Positions 9,062 to 17,348 of a DNA stretch of 64,000 bases are shown in pieces. The position numbers and the translations under genes are program-made. The notes under the pieces were generated by a model. It did not search any database. It was not told where the DNA came from and worked only from the letters and a program-made list of their open reading frames with translations. Origin of the DNA: Dehalococcoidia bacterium (GTDB lineage Bacteria > Chloroflexota > Dehalococcoidia > Lucifugimonadales > UBA3495). Each line of letters starts with the position of its first letter. Position 1 is the stretch's first letter. The stretch is from the NCBI GenBank assembly GCA_022827095.1, contig JAJDTP010000021.1, positions 322,771-386,770 of the forward strand, in the 5' to 3' direction.

Positions 9062-9889
9062 TCAATCGATGCGACGGCCGCGCCAGTACTGGGGCGGCCG
9101 CTGGTAATCGTCGCCGCGTCGACCGCGGCCGCCGCCGGAGCGGGACACGCCGCCGGGTCCGCGCCGGAAGGGTCGGACTGCCAGTCCCACGACAGCGCCA
9201 ACCACGAAGCCGCCGATGTGGGCAAAGAAAGCGGTGGAGACCTCATGGCTCACGCCGATTGACAGGAGGCCCTGGATAGCTTGCAGGGCGAACCAGATCG
9301 CGAGGAGCCAGACCGCTCGGAGTTCGATGACCGTAATCAGGATGTAGATCAGCAGGGTCCGGATCCGGTTGCCCGGGTACAGCAGGAGGTAGGCGCCCAT
9401 GACGCCGGATATTGCGCCACTTGCGCCGACCAGTGGGGTCTGCGACGACGGGTCGATTGCGTAATGCGAAAGGGTGGCGAGGACGCCGGCCACGAGGTAG
9501 AACAGCAGGTATTTGACGTGGCCGAAGGTGGCTTCGATGTTGTCGCCGAACACCCACAGGAACAGCATGTTGCCAATGAAGTGCATCAAGCTGCCGTGGA
9601 TGAACATGCAGGTCAGCATCGTTCCCCAAGTCGGAATGGGGGAAGCGATGTCGACTGCCCCGGAGCCGAGCGGGAGCAGTTCAAAGCCCCGGCCTGACGA
9701 CAGTTCGGCGGGGATGAAGCCAAACTCCAGGAAGAAAACGAAGATCTGCAGGCCGCCTCCCCCGAAGAGGAAGCTGAACCCGCCGATAGCAATCTCGTAG
9801 AGGAATACGAGGGAGTTGAGGCCGATTAGGGCGAGATTGACGACCGGGAGGTATCCATGATGCCGCCCGGCATCGGAGATGGGCAGCAC
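9062..9889 (-). CDS. Rhomboid family intramembrane serine protease
   Basis: A 275-residue, six-to-seven-helix membrane protease. HGSLMHFIGNMLFLWVFG holds the conserved His/Asn of helix 2, GASGAISG carries the catalytic Ser157 and FFAHIGGF the catalytic His224. After the last helix comes a Gly/Arg-rich cytoplasmic tail of about 35 residues. The start is GTG, 2 bases after the cytidylate-kinase-like gene. It is the last gene of a three-gene unit with that gene and a GNAT acetyltransferase. Confidence 0.92.
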   Translation of the reverse strand: MLPISDAGRHHGYLPVVNLALIGLNSLVFLYEIAIGGFSFLFGGGGLQIFVFFLEFGFIPAELSSGRGFELLPLGSGAVDIASPIPTWGTMLTCMFIHGSLMHFIGNMLFLWVFGDNIEATFGHVKYLLFYLVAGVLATLSHYAIDPSSQTPLVGASGAISGVMGAYLLLYPGNRIRTLLIYILITVIELRAVWLLAIWFALQAIQGLLSIGVSHEVSTAFFAHIGGFVVGAVVGLAVRPFRRGPGGVSRSGGGRGRRGDDYQRPPQYWRGRRID

Positions 9890-9891
9890 GG

Positions 9892-10602
9892 CTAGGCGGC
9901 TACTGCGGCGGTGATGTCTTCGGCAGCGTGAGCGATTATTTCCGCAGCGGTACTCTGGGAGATGCGCCCGATGTTGAGCATCAGGTGGAACTTGGTGGGA
10001 TCGTTGGCCTCAGACCGGAAGAATTTACGGTAGAAGGTCACGCGAGCGTTTTCCAGGTCCTCGGCGTAGGCCCGAGCTTCATCGGGGGAGAACAGCTCCC
10101 GCTTGGCCATGGTGTCGATGCGCACGTCCATGGGGGCGAGGAGGCCGACGTGGATGACACCGGGCGTATCCGCCAGGATCATGTTGCTGCCGCGGCCGAT
10201 GATCACTACGTCGTCGCCGCCGGCCAACTCTTTGATCACGGAGGTAGTGGCCTCGATAAACGCCCGGTCATGGACGTTGGACGAGGAAGCGGCGTCGGAT
10301 ACCAACTCGGTGTACGCCTCGGCTGGGAGCATTTCGATGCCGCGGCCGAAGTAGGGCTCGGCGCCGGCGCCGGCCACGGCGGACCGTTCGAGAACCGTCT
10401 GCATGAAACGGGCGACCTTTTCGCGGAACGGGACGACCCGCTGCTCCTTTTCGATGAGCCGGCTGACTGGGGAGCCGACCAGACGGGCCGCTTCGGAGAA
10501 GATGTACCGGTCGACGTAGTTCAGGCCCATGTTCTGGGCGACCAGGTGGCCGATCTCCAGCGTGCCGCTGCCGATGACGCCGTTGATGGTTATAACCGGC
10601 AT
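9892..10602 (-). CDS. Cytidylate kinase-like family protein
   Basis: A 236-residue P-loop protein. It starts VITINGVIGSGTLEIG, then YVDRYIFSEAARLVG and VVIIGRGSNMIL, as in the cytidylate kinase-like family. The Walker A Lys is absent, as is usual in this subfamily, so it need not phosphorylate CMP. I chose ATG 10602, which has GAGGAA just upstream and clears the preceding gene's stop at 10629; the frame stays open upstream to 10713. Middle gene of the GNAT-kinase-rhomboid unit. Confidence 0.8.
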   Translation of the reverse strand: MPVITINGVIGSGTLEIGHLVAQNMGLNYVDRYIFSEAARLVGSPVSRLIEKEQRVVPFREKVARFMQTVLERSAVAGAGAEPYFGRGIEMLPAEAYTELVSDAASSSNVHDRAFIEATTSVIKELAGGDDVVIIGRGSNMILADTPGVIHVGLLAPMDVRIDTMAKRELFSPDEARAYAEDLENARVTFYRKFFRSEANDPTKFHLMLNIGRISQSTAAEIIAHAAEDITAAVAA

Positions 10603-10628
10603 GATGATTCCTCCGTCTCCGACGCGGG

Positions 10629-11216
10629 TTACGCCGTGTACTGGGCCAGGACCCGTTCGCGGCGGCGGTGGTACTCGTCGACGAGGAGACCCATCGCGAA
10701 AGAGTCGTACCAATTGCCGTCCTTGCGGTGCGTACGGCGCAGGTGCCCTTCAAGCACGAAGCCCAGATGCCGGAACATCTGCAGGGCGTGCTCGTTGTAC
10801 TCCGGAACGTCCACCCACACGCGGTGAAGTTCGAGGTTGTCGAAGGCTTCATCCAGCATGGTGACCAGGGCCGAGGTCCCGTAATGGTGGTGCCAAAGGT
10901 CCTTGCGTCCGATCAGGATGAAGAGTTGAGCCTCTTCCAAAGGCCATTCGACCAGCAGTTGACCCTCCCCGATATGGGCCTCATCCGTGGCGTAGATGGA
11001 GTAGATGCGCCTTTCATCCTGGTTGAATGTCTGATGCCAAGTGTCGTCGTCGGCATCACGGATGGCTTCGGGAGCGTAACCGATGTGCAGAGCGTGGCCG
11101 TCGGATTCGTCTGTTCCGTACCACAACGAACTGACCTCGGGATCGCGCAGCCAATCGCGGATACGGGAAACATCTTCGCGGGAAACGTCTGAGATAAGGC
11201 TAACTGTTGGGAACAT
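10629..11216 (-). CDS. GNAT family N-acetyltransferase (RimJ/RimL-like)
   Basis: A 195-residue acetyl-CoA-dependent acyltransferase. ILIGRKDLWHHHYGTSALVTMLDEAF is the acetyl-CoA-binding region, and VWVDVPEYNEHALQMFRHLGF followed by EGHLRRTHRKDGNWYDSF is the typical end of the RimJ/RimL branch. Acceptor unknown. First gene of a unit with the cytidylate-kinase-like and rhomboid genes, behind a TATAAT at about 80 bases. Confidence 0.85.
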   Translation of the reverse strand: MFPTVSLISDVSREDVSRIRDWLRDPEVSSLWYGTDESDGHALHIGYAPEAIRDADDDTWHQTFNQDERRIYSIYATDEAHIGEGQLLVEWPLEEAQLFILIGRKDLWHHHYGTSALVTMLDEAFDNLELHRVWVDVPEYNEHALQMFRHLGFVLEGHLRRTHRKDGNWYDSFAMGLLVDEYHRRRERVLAQYTA

Positions 11217-11293
11217 ATACCGGCCTCCTAGAACTGCAATGGCAATGATTTTCCGACTTTCCGGGGGCCAAATTTATACTGGGAACTACCCGG

Positions 11294-11299
11294 ATTATA
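11294..11299 (-). promoter_or_regulatory. -10 element for the GNAT-kinase-rhomboid unit
   Basis: Read leftward the sequence is GTGTTATAATCCGGG, a perfect TATAAT about 78 bases before the GNAT start, in the same sequence context as other -10 elements in this window. The -35 is not convincing. Confidence 0.45.
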
Positions 11300-11347
11300 A
11301 CACGGTGGCAGTGGCTGAAAGGGCTCGTTTCCCGTCGGGATTCAAAC

Positions 11348-11373
11348 GAGGGGCGAACTGACGTTCGCCCCTC
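11348..11373 (-). terminator. Terminator hairpin after DAHP synthase
   Basis: GAGGGGCGAAC (11348-11358) and GTTCGCCCCTC (11363-11373) form an 11-bp stem with a 4-base loop, 30 bases past the stop of the DAHP synthase gene. The following tract (GTTTG) is only weakly U-rich. Confidence 0.65.
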
Positions 11374-11403
11374 ATCGAGTCGCGTGGATTTGCGTACCAG
11401 AGG

Positions 11404-12477
11404 TTAATCCGCAGGTACCGCAACCTCGCTGCCGATAGCTTCGTAAGCCCATTCGAGCAGGTCGACAGTCTCGTCCCAGCCGATGCAGGAGTCGGTGATG
11501 GAGACGCCGTATTGCAGCTCGGACGGGTCGGCGCCGAGCTTCTGTGCGCCCGGATTGATGTTGCTTTCAAGCATCACGCCGATGAGGTCGGAGTTGCCGG
11601 CCAACCGCTGCTCCAGCACGTCGCGGAAGGCGATGTGCTGGCGCGTGTGGTCCTTGTTGGAATTGCCGTGGCTGCAGTCCACCACGATGGGAGCGGGAGC
11701 GCCGGACTTGCGGAGAGCGTCAGTGGCGGCCGCGATGGAACGGGAGTCGAAGTTGGTGCCGCTGCGGCCGCCGCGCATGACCAGGTGACAGTTGCGGTTG
11801 CCGCGGGTTTCAACGATGGAAGCCTGTCCATCGTGGTCGATGCCGAGGAACGCTTGGGGCGTGCGGGCGGCTACCAGGGCGTCTACGGCGGTCTGGGGGT
11901 CGCCGTCGGTGCCGTTCTTGAAACCCACGGGCATCGACAGGCCGGAAGCCATCTGACGGTGGATCTGACTCTCGGTGGTGCGTGCGCCGATGGCGGCCCA
12001 GGTGACGAGATCGGACACGTACTGGGGCACTATGGGATCGAGGAACTCGGTGGCGGAACTGAGGCCGGTTTCGGCAATCTCAAGCAGCAATTGGCGAGCG
12101 CGATGCAGGCCGTCCTCGATCTGGTAGGTGTCATTGAGGTTGGGGTCGTAGATGAGGCCCTTCCAACCTACCGTGGTGCGTGGCTTCTCGAAGTAGACGC
12201 GCATCACGATCATGATGCGGTCGCTGAGCCGGTCGGCCAGGGGCTTGAGACGAGCCGCGTAGTCCAGCGCACCCGACTGGTCATGGATCGAACAGGGGCC
12301 GACAATGACGGCAAAGCGCTCGTCGTCGCCGTTGAGCACGTTCTCCAGCTGGCGCCGGCTATCGAGCACTACGTCTTCTGCCTTGTCGCTAAGGGGAATT
12401 CGGGCTTCCAGTTCGGACGGTCGGATCAATGCGTTGTTACTCATCACGTTCACGTCTTTTGCCGGTGAGATTGCCAT
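11404..12477 (-). CDS. aroG: 3-deoxy-7-phosphoheptulonate (DAHP) synthase, class I AroFGH type
   Basis: A 357-residue enzyme joining phosphoenolpyruvate and erythrose 4-phosphate, the first step of the shikimate pathway. VIVGPCSIHD, MRVYFEKPRTTVGWKG, ARTTESQIHRQMASGLSMPVGFKNGTDG and VDCSHGNSNKDH are all class I landmarks, and the length fits AroF/G/H. AGGAGG lies 8 bases before ATG 12477. A Tyr/Phe-rich leader peptide and terminator directly upstream suggest control by aromatic amino acid supply. Which of AroF, G or H it corresponds to cannot be told. Confidence 0.92.
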   Translation of the reverse strand: MAISPAKDVNVMSNNALIRPSELEARIPLSDKAEDVVLDSRRQLENVLNGDDERFAVIVGPCSIHDQSGALDYAARLKPLADRLSDRIMIVMRVYFEKPRTTVGWKGLIYDPNLNDTYQIEDGLHRARQLLLEIAETGLSSATEFLDPIVPQYVSDLVTWAAIGARTTESQIHRQMASGLSMPVGFKNGTDGDPQTAVDALVAARTPQAFLGIDHDGQASIVETRGNRNCHLVMRGGRSGTNFDSRSIAAATDALRKSGAPAPIVVDCSHGNSNKDHTRQHIAFRDVLEQRLAGNSDLIGVMLESNINPGAQKLGADPSELQYGVSITDSCIGWDETVDLLEWAYEAIGSEVAVPAD

Positions 12478-12524
12478 CTTTTTGTCCTCCTGACGGTACC
12501 GGGTGCGGGGCTGACGTTACCAAC

Positions 12525-12558
12525 AAAAAGGACTTCAGCCTCCGTCCGGCTGAAGTCC
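12525..12558 (-). terminator. Attenuator terminator upstream of DAHP synthase
   Basis: Read leftward, GGACTTCAGCC (12558-12548) pairs with GGCTGAAGTCC (12540-12530) in a perfect 11-bp stem with a 7-base loop, followed by TTTTTGTTGG. It begins 24 bases after the stop of the leader peptide and ends about 48 bases before the DAHP synthase start, so it must be read through for the gene to be expressed. Confidence 0.9.
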
Positions 12559-12582
12559 TGCCAAAGTGGTTGTCACCAAGTT

Positions 12583-12687
12583 TTATCGGGCTTCCAACAC
12601 CGGGTTCACGCTGGCCGTGCTGCGGTAAGCGTAAAAGTAGAAGGGGCGATAATACCCGGGGACGATTTGGTGGCAGGCGGTACTCAT
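12583..12687 (-). CDS. Tyr/Phe-rich leader peptide of the DAHP synthase attenuator
   Basis: A 34-codon ORF whose residues 11-22 read GYYRPFYFYAYR: five Tyr and two Phe within ten residues (12-21). It ends in TAA 24 bases before an 11-bp terminator, and it starts about 4 bases after the predicted transcription start of a near-consensus promoter. Composition, length and position are those of a classical attenuator leader peptide sensing charged tRNA-Tyr and tRNA-Phe. I did not identify the competing antiterminator pairing with certainty. Confidence 0.8.
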   Translation of the reverse strand: MSTACHQIVPGYYRPFYFYAYRSTASVNPVLEAR

Positions 12688-12697
12688 TTCGACGAAA

Positions 12698-12726
12698 ATC
12701 CTACTCCCGTCGCGCTGCGTTGTCAA
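12698..12726 (-). promoter_or_regulatory. Promoter of the aromatic leader / DAHP synthase unit
   Basis: Read leftward: TTGACA (12726-12721), a 17-base spacer, then TAGGAT (12703-12698). The predicted start near 12691 lies about 4 bases before the leader-peptide ATG at 12687, so the leader would be nearly leaderless. Confidence 0.75.
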
Positions 12727-12790
12727 CGGGCATGATTCCCACAATTCGGGAGTTGCCGCGGCGGGCGACAAAGGATGATCGCGACGAACC

Positions 12791-13609
12791 CTAAAGGGTC
12801 CGTCCCGCCAGTTGGGCGACGACGCTGGCGCCGCGTTCCGCCGCCTGCTCATCAGGGCCGTCGGACAGGGCGCGCACCAGCAGACTGCCGACGACTGCGG
12901 CGTCGGCCCGTTTGCCAACAGCCAGCACGTGCTCCCGGCTGGAGATGCCGAAACCGACCGTGACGGGGAGATCCGTGCGCTCCCGAACCCGGTCGACTAG
13001 GTCCAGGCCGCGATCTGACAATTCCGAACGTGCGCCCGTGATGCCCACCACGCTGGTGCAGTAGACGAACCCACCGCCCAGTGAGACCGAACGCTCGATG
13101 CTCTCATCGGTGCTGGTTGGCGCCAGGAGCGGTATCAGGCGGACGCCGTAGGGCTCGAGTTCCGCAACCAGCGTCTCAGCCTCCGAACTTGGCAGGTCAA
13201 CGATGATCAGGCCATCCACGGTGGCTTCGGAGCACGCCGCGGCAAATTCCCTGAGGCCGAAGGACATGACCGGGTTGTAGTACCCCATCAAAATGAGGGG
13301 CGTATCGCCGACGAGGGGTCGCAGGGCTGCCACGGTATTCAGGCAGTCCCGGGCGGTTACCCCGTTTTGCAGGGCCACGTAGCTGGACGCCTGGATCACT
13401 GGACCTTCGCCGATGGGATCGCTGAACGGAATGCCCAACTCGATGGCGTCCGCGCCGGCCTCAACCAGGCGGGGCACGACGTCCAACGCGGCGTCCTTGT
13501 AGGGATGGCCGACCGTGACGAACACGACGAGACCGGGTCGGCCCTCGGCTTTGATCGACGAGAACTTGGCGGCAATACGGTCCGGGCGAATGGCGGTCTG
13601 GGTTGTCAT
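12791..13609 (-). CDS. trpA: Tryptophan synthase alpha subunit
   Basis: A 272-residue TIM barrel that cleaves indole-3-glycerol phosphate to indole and glyceraldehyde 3-phosphate for the beta subunit. GADAIELGIPFSDPIGEGPVIQ holds the catalytic Glu and loop; MGYYNPVMSFG, DLPSSEAE, LLAPTS and VGFGISS follow in order. trpB is not next to it, which is unusual. ATG 13609 is preferred, with GTG 13618 as an alternative; neither has a strong ribosome site. It lies just upstream of the attenuated DAHP synthase gene. Confidence 0.93.
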   Translation of the reverse strand: MTTQTAIRPDRIAAKFSSIKAEGRPGLVVFVTVGHPYKDAALDVVPRLVEAGADAIELGIPFSDPIGEGPVIQASSYVALQNGVTARDCLNTVAALRPLVGDTPLILMGYYNPVMSFGLREFAAACSEATVDGLIIVDLPSSEAETLVAELEPYGVRLIPLLAPTSTDESIERSVSLGGGFVYCTSVVGITGARSELSDRGLDLVDRVRERTDLPVTVGFGISSREHVLAVGKRADAAVVGSLLVRALSDGPDEQAAERGASVVAQLAGRTL

Positions 13610-13747
13610 CTTAGTCACTCGACGAAGGGCGAAGATCGAAGTGTAACTAGACTATCCTACGGGCCGGCGGGTGTCCAGACGGCGGGATTGAGTACGTGCC
13701 GTACGCTGGGTGAGGCGGCCATTCCCGGCTGGAACACGGCTGCGAGT

Positions 13748-14512
13748 TTACAGGCCCAACCACGTGCTGAGCACGGCCACCAGGTTCTGAGCGGCGTGGA
13801 CGGCGATGCAGGGCCACAGCGAGCCGGTGCGGTGGTACAGGAAGCCCAGCAGCAGGCCGGTAACGAACACCGGCAGCAGCAGGGCGGGAGCCTGGTGCAG
13901 GGCGGCGAACACGGCGGCCGACGCGACGAGGGCGGGCGCCAATCGCCAGCGGTTGGCGAGTCCCCGCAGGATGAAACCGCGAAAGAACGTTTCCTCGGCG
14001 ACCGGAGTCCAGACCGCCAGGGCAAGCGCGCTGAATACAACCCAACCTCCGGGGAGCAGCAAACCGTCGGGAATCTCGGGAGGCATCAGAAACTCCCAAC
14101 CCAAAGCCATCGCGGCCATGGTGTACAGTTGAGCGAATCCGAGACTGCACACCAGCGCGGCCACCACAAGCATTGTGGAGGCACGGAGTGAAGTCCGCGG
14201 TCTGGTGAACCCAACCGCCGCCAATGGAGGCGGCCAGGTGCGGATGCCGAGGAGCCACACCAGGACGACCTGCAGCAACCCCAGGATAGTGGCAGAAACC
14301 ACCGCAGCGACGGCCAGGGGGATCACCAGGGCCAGGGACGCCATCAGCACCGCCGTGGGCACCAGGACCATCAACCCGAGGGCGGGTGGCCAGATGCCCC
14401 AGGTCGGCGCATCGGCCGGCGCGGCAGCAGGCGCCACCGCTGATCGACACTCGGCGCATTCCACCGCGCCTGGCGGAAGCACGCCGCCGCAATGGGTGCA
14501 GAACGATTGCAT
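13748..14512 (-). CDS. CPBP family (CAAX protease / Abi) membrane metalloprotease with N-terminal zinc ribbon
   Basis: A 254-residue protein. The N-terminus carries FCTHCGG and ECAEC, a four-Cys zinc ribbon; then come about seven membrane segments. TPVAEETFFRGFILRGL is the EExxxR motif of the CAAX-protease/Abi family, and ALHQAP and HAAQN supply the further His ligands. Role unknown; members process prenylated or secreted peptides. TTG and GTG codons lie just upstream of the chosen ATG. Confidence 0.85.
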   Translation of the reverse strand: MQSFCTHCGGVLPPGAVECAECRSAVAPAAAPADAPTWGIWPPALGLMVLVPTAVLMASLALVIPLAVAAVVSATILGLLQVVLVWLLGIRTWPPPLAAVGFTRPRTSLRASTMLVVAALVCSLGFAQLYTMAAMALGWEFLMPPEIPDGLLLPGGWVVFSALALAVWTPVAEETFFRGFILRGLANRWRLAPALVASAAVFAALHQAPALLLPVFVTGLLLGFLYHRTGSLWPCIAVHAAQNLVAVLSTWLGL

Positions 14513-14552
14513 CACCAAAATGCCATGTTGAATGGAGTCCCAAGTTGGGCTT

Positions 14553-14707
14553 GTAACTGTTCAGACTTGCGGGTGTAATTGCGAGCGAAGCGCGGCAATC
14601 TCGTTGGCGTAGGGGAGTCCGTTGAGGCAGACATTGCCGCTGCCGTGTGGAGATTGACACGGCGCAAGCGTCTCGTAATGACAACCTCCCGGATTCTGAA
14701 CACTTAC
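14553..14707. repeat. MITE-like dispersed repeat, copy 1
   Basis: About 155 bases with imperfect terminal inverted repeats: GTAACTGTTCAGA at the left and TTCTGAACACTTAC at the right (its complement begins GTAAGTGTTCAGAA). Inside, ATTGCGAGCGAAGCGCGGCA and a mirror arm ending CGGCGCAAGCGTCTCGTAAT form a second inverted pair. A homologous copy lies at 59663-59822. No ORF of its own is credible. No clear target duplication. Confidence 0.75.
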
Positions 14708-14867
14708 TTGGACTTTCCAGTATAGAACAAGGTCGATGGAGGGACGGATTCGGTACGTTGACGGGAGGCCAGGCGCGGGCGCCCTATTTGCCAACTTGGA
14801 CTCATTGGGCCATAATTGCGGGCGCCCGCCTGGACAGCAAATCATGGCGATGTTGCGGGGAGAACTA

Positions 14868-15101
14868 ATGGCCACGGGTCCCGATTCACCAGGATTTGGC
14901 GAAGGGTTTTTGCGCATGGCCCAGGCGTTGGGCCTGGACATGTCGGATGAAGAAAGAGGACAAGACCTGGCGCGCCGAGTTGCACTGATGCGCGAGGGTC
15001 TGGCTCGCCTATACGAGATTGATGTCTCCGGGGCCGAGTCTCCGTCCGCCTTCATCCCGTCCGCGTATCATCATTCCGACTCACCGGTGGGGAGAGGTTA
15101 G
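14868..15101 (+). CDS. Small AtzG/GatC-like protein upstream of an amidase
   Basis: A 77-residue helical protein ending 3 bases before the amidase start. FLRMAQALGLDMSDE followed by RRVALMREGLARLYEI, then a Pro/Ala-rich tail, resembles the small helical partners (AtzG, GatC) that wrap around amidase-signature enzymes. This is inference from size, helix pattern and position; no diagnostic motif is present. GGGGAG precedes ATG 14868; the frame is open further upstream into the repeat but those starts lack a ribosome site. Confidence 0.5.
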   Translation: MATGPDSPGFGEGFLRMAQALGLDMSDEERGQDLARRVALMREGLARLYEIDVSGAESPSAFIPSAYHHSDSPVGRG

Positions 15102-15104
15102 ACC

Positions 15105-16514
15105 ATGGCCGACGCACTTCATTACATGTCGGCTTGGGAACTGTCCGGCCTCATCCGCAACCGGGAGGTATCGCCGGTCGAGGTGGTGGAAGCTTGCCTG
15201 GCCCGGATTGAAGAGACCGAACCGACCCTCAATTCGTTCATTACCCTGATGCCCGAGCAGGCGAGGAGCGCGGCACAACGTGCTGAGGACGAAATCGCCA
15301 GGGGGAATTACCGCGGGCCGTTGCATGGTATACCCGTGGGATTGAAGGACCTGTTCAACACGGCTGGGGTCAAGACCACGTCGGGGACGAGGATATATGA
15401 CAATTTCGTGCCCGAGCAGGACTGCACGGTGGCGACCCGGTTTGGGCAGGCTGGCGCGATCCTGCTGGGCAAGCTGAACATGCACCCGTTTGCGTTCGGT
15501 CCAACCGGCGAGAACGGCGATTACGGTCACATGCACAACCCGTGGAATCCGGAGCGGATCACCGGCGGTTCCAGCGGGGGCAGCGGGTCGGCAGCGGCGG
15601 CAGGACAGTGCACCATCACCATGGGCACCGACACCGGCGGGAGCGTGCGAATTCCGGCGGCCCTGTGCGGGATCGTGGGACTCAAGCCGACCTACGGCCG
15701 AGTGAGCCGGGCGGGTTTGACTCCGTTGTCGTGGTGCCTGGACCATCCCGGTCCCATGGTGCGGACGGTGGAAGACGCAGCGCTGACCATGAACGTGATC
15801 GCCGGCCATGATCCTGGGGATCATGCGACATCGGACGCTCCGGTTCCCGATTACACTACGGCGCTGACCGGAGACATCCGAGGACTGCGCATCGGCGTGG
15901 TCAGGGAATATTTCGAGACGGAAATAGATCCGGCGGTGGCGGCGCTGACGCAACAGGCGATTACGGTGCTGGGTGAACTGGGCGCAGAGATCGTGGACGT
16001 TTCCCTGCCGTTGTATGAGTACGCTCAGCCCATCAGCAATGCCATCCTGAGCGCCGAGGCGACGGCCGCCCATCGGGACGTGTTGCTCAGCGACGGCGAC
16101 AAGATGTATCCGCAGGTACGCGAGCGGTTGGAGGAAGGGCTGTTCATCTCGGCGGCGGAATACCTGAGAGCCCAGCAGGCGAGACAGGTTTTCTGCCAGC
16201 AGGTGGCCAGTTTGCTGCAATCCGTCGATCTCCTGGCCGGGCCTGTTGAGCCGGTAACGGCTCCCAGAATACTAGAGCGCAGGATCGAGATTGGCGGTGA
16301 AGCTTTGCCGGCAGTACCTATGCTGACCAAGTACACGCGGGTGTACAACATCACCGGGTCGCCGGCGATTTCGGTGCCTTGCGGGTTTGGGCCCGACGGA
16401 TTGCCCGTGGGTCTGCACCTGGCGGGGCGGAACTTTGACGAATCGACCGTACTGCGGGCCGCCTACGCCTACCAGCAGGCAACAGACTGGCACACGCGCC
16501 GGCCTCCACTGTAG
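15105..16514 (+). CDS. Amidase signature family amidase (AtzE/GatA-like)
   Basis: A 469-residue hydrolase with the Ser-cisSer-Lys triad of the family: GIPVGLKDLF holds the Lys, RITGGSSGGSGSAAAAG the cis-Ser and GTDTGGSVRIPAALCG the nucleophile. It is near GatA in length and motifs, but no gatB is adjacent and the partner gene is only GatC-like, so a role as a carboxamide hydrolase (AtzE type) is as likely as tRNA amidation. First large gene of a rightward run with HAD, unknown, oxidoreductase and phosphodiesterase genes. Confidence 0.85.
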   Translation: MADALHYMSAWELSGLIRNREVSPVEVVEACLARIEETEPTLNSFITLMPEQARSAAQRAEDEIARGNYRGPLHGIPVGLKDLFNTAGVKTTSGTRIYDNFVPEQDCTVATRFGQAGAILLGKLNMHPFAFGPTGENGDYGHMHNPWNPERITGGSSGGSGSAAAAGQCTITMGTDTGGSVRIPAALCGIVGLKPTYGRVSRAGLTPLSWCLDHPGPMVRTVEDAALTMNVIAGHDPGDHATSDAPVPDYTTALTGDIRGLRIGVVREYFETEIDPAVAALTQQAITVLGELGAEIVDVSLPLYEYAQPISNAILSAEATAAHRDVLLSDGDKMYPQVRERLEEGLFISAAEYLRAQQARQVFCQQVASLLQSVDLLAGPVEPVTAPRILERRIEIGGEALPAVPMLTKYTRVYNITGSPAISVPCGFGPDGLPVGLHLAGRNFDESTVLRAAYAYQQATDWHTRRPPL

Positions 16515-16568
16515 TTCGGTTCCGCAGACTGACAACGAACCTCTCACGCCGGGAGGAACCGCAAAGAC

Positions 16569-17330
16569 GTGGCTACGATAAACGCCGTAACCTTCGACCT
16601 GTGGCAGACCCTGATCCTAGACAATCGGGAACTGGGCCTCCAAAGGGCACAGGTTCGCCTGGATGGCGCCCGCGATTTGCTGGCCGAGCAGGGGATCCAC
16701 CACGACCCGGATCACATCCGCGAGGCCTACCGGGGATGCTACCGAGCCTGCCGGGCAGTGCGGAACAACAACGCAGACGTGAGTTTCCGCGAGCAGGTGG
16801 AGATCTTCGTCAACCTGATCGAAGACGGCCTGGTGGGGCGTTTGCCGGAGCCAACCCTGGCCGAGATCGAGAGGGTCTACGCCGAGTCGTTCTTCGACTA
16901 CCCGCCGCGGTTCCACGAGGCGACGCAGGACACTCTGGCTACGGTCAGCGGTATGGGGCTGCGCATCGGGCTGATATCGAACACCGGCATGACGCCGGGC
17001 TATACCTTCCGCCAGTTCCTGGAGCAACATGGCCTGGCCCAATATTTCCAGACCATGACCTTCTCCGACGAGGTTCTGCTGGCCAAGCCTTCCGATGAGA
17101 TTTTTCTGATGACCATGGAGGCCTTGGATTCGAAACCTGAGAGCACGATCCATGTCGGCGATCACGTGAGCAATGACGTGGTCGGAGCTAATCGCGTGGG
17201 GATGAAGTCCGTCTGGATCCGTGGCTTTTACGAACCCGAGGATCCCGACGACCCGGAAAGTAAGCCGGATGCAGAAGTCGACGACCTGTCCGGCGTCGCG
17301 GCAGCGATTCGGGGTTTGATCACCGGCTGA
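16569..17330 (+). CDS. HAD family hydrolase, haloacid-dehalogenase-like
   Basis: A 253-residue Rossmann-type HAD protein. Motif I is FDLWQTL, with nucleophile Asp10 but Trp12 in place of the second Asp that phosphatases use as general acid. Motif II is LISNTG, motif III the Lys of LAKPSDEIF, and motif IV GDHVSNDVVGA. A helical cap covers about residues 20-100. GTG start with GGGAGG upstream. The substitution leaves phosphatase activity uncertain. Same strand and operon as the amidase, 54 bases downstream. Confidence 0.85.
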   Translation: MATINAVTFDLWQTLILDNRELGLQRAQVRLDGARDLLAEQGIHHDPDHIREAYRGCYRACRAVRNNNADVSFREQVEIFVNLIEDGLVGRLPEPTLAEIERVYAESFFDYPPRFHEATQDTLATVSGMGLRIGLISNTGMTPGYTFRQFLEQHGLAQYFQTMTFSDEVLLAKPSDEIFLMTMEALDSKPESTIHVGDHVSNDVVGANRVGMKSVWIRGFYEPEDPDDPESKPDAEVDDLSGVAAAIRGLITG

Positions 17331-17348
17331 CACCACGAACGATCAAAT

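Noticed and set aside
11512-12468. 318-codon frame opposite DAHP synthase
   Set aside because: DAHP synthase motifs are unambiguous in the minus strand.
14647-14868. Short ORFs in both repeat copies, e.g. the MSLRAQRGNL-type peptide at 59688-59915
   Set aside because: They come from the CATTGCGAG palindromic arms of the repeat and are not conserved as proteins here.
15105-16514. gatA of a tRNA amidotransferase
   Set aside because: No gatB and only a weak GatC-like neighbour, so I kept a general amidase call.
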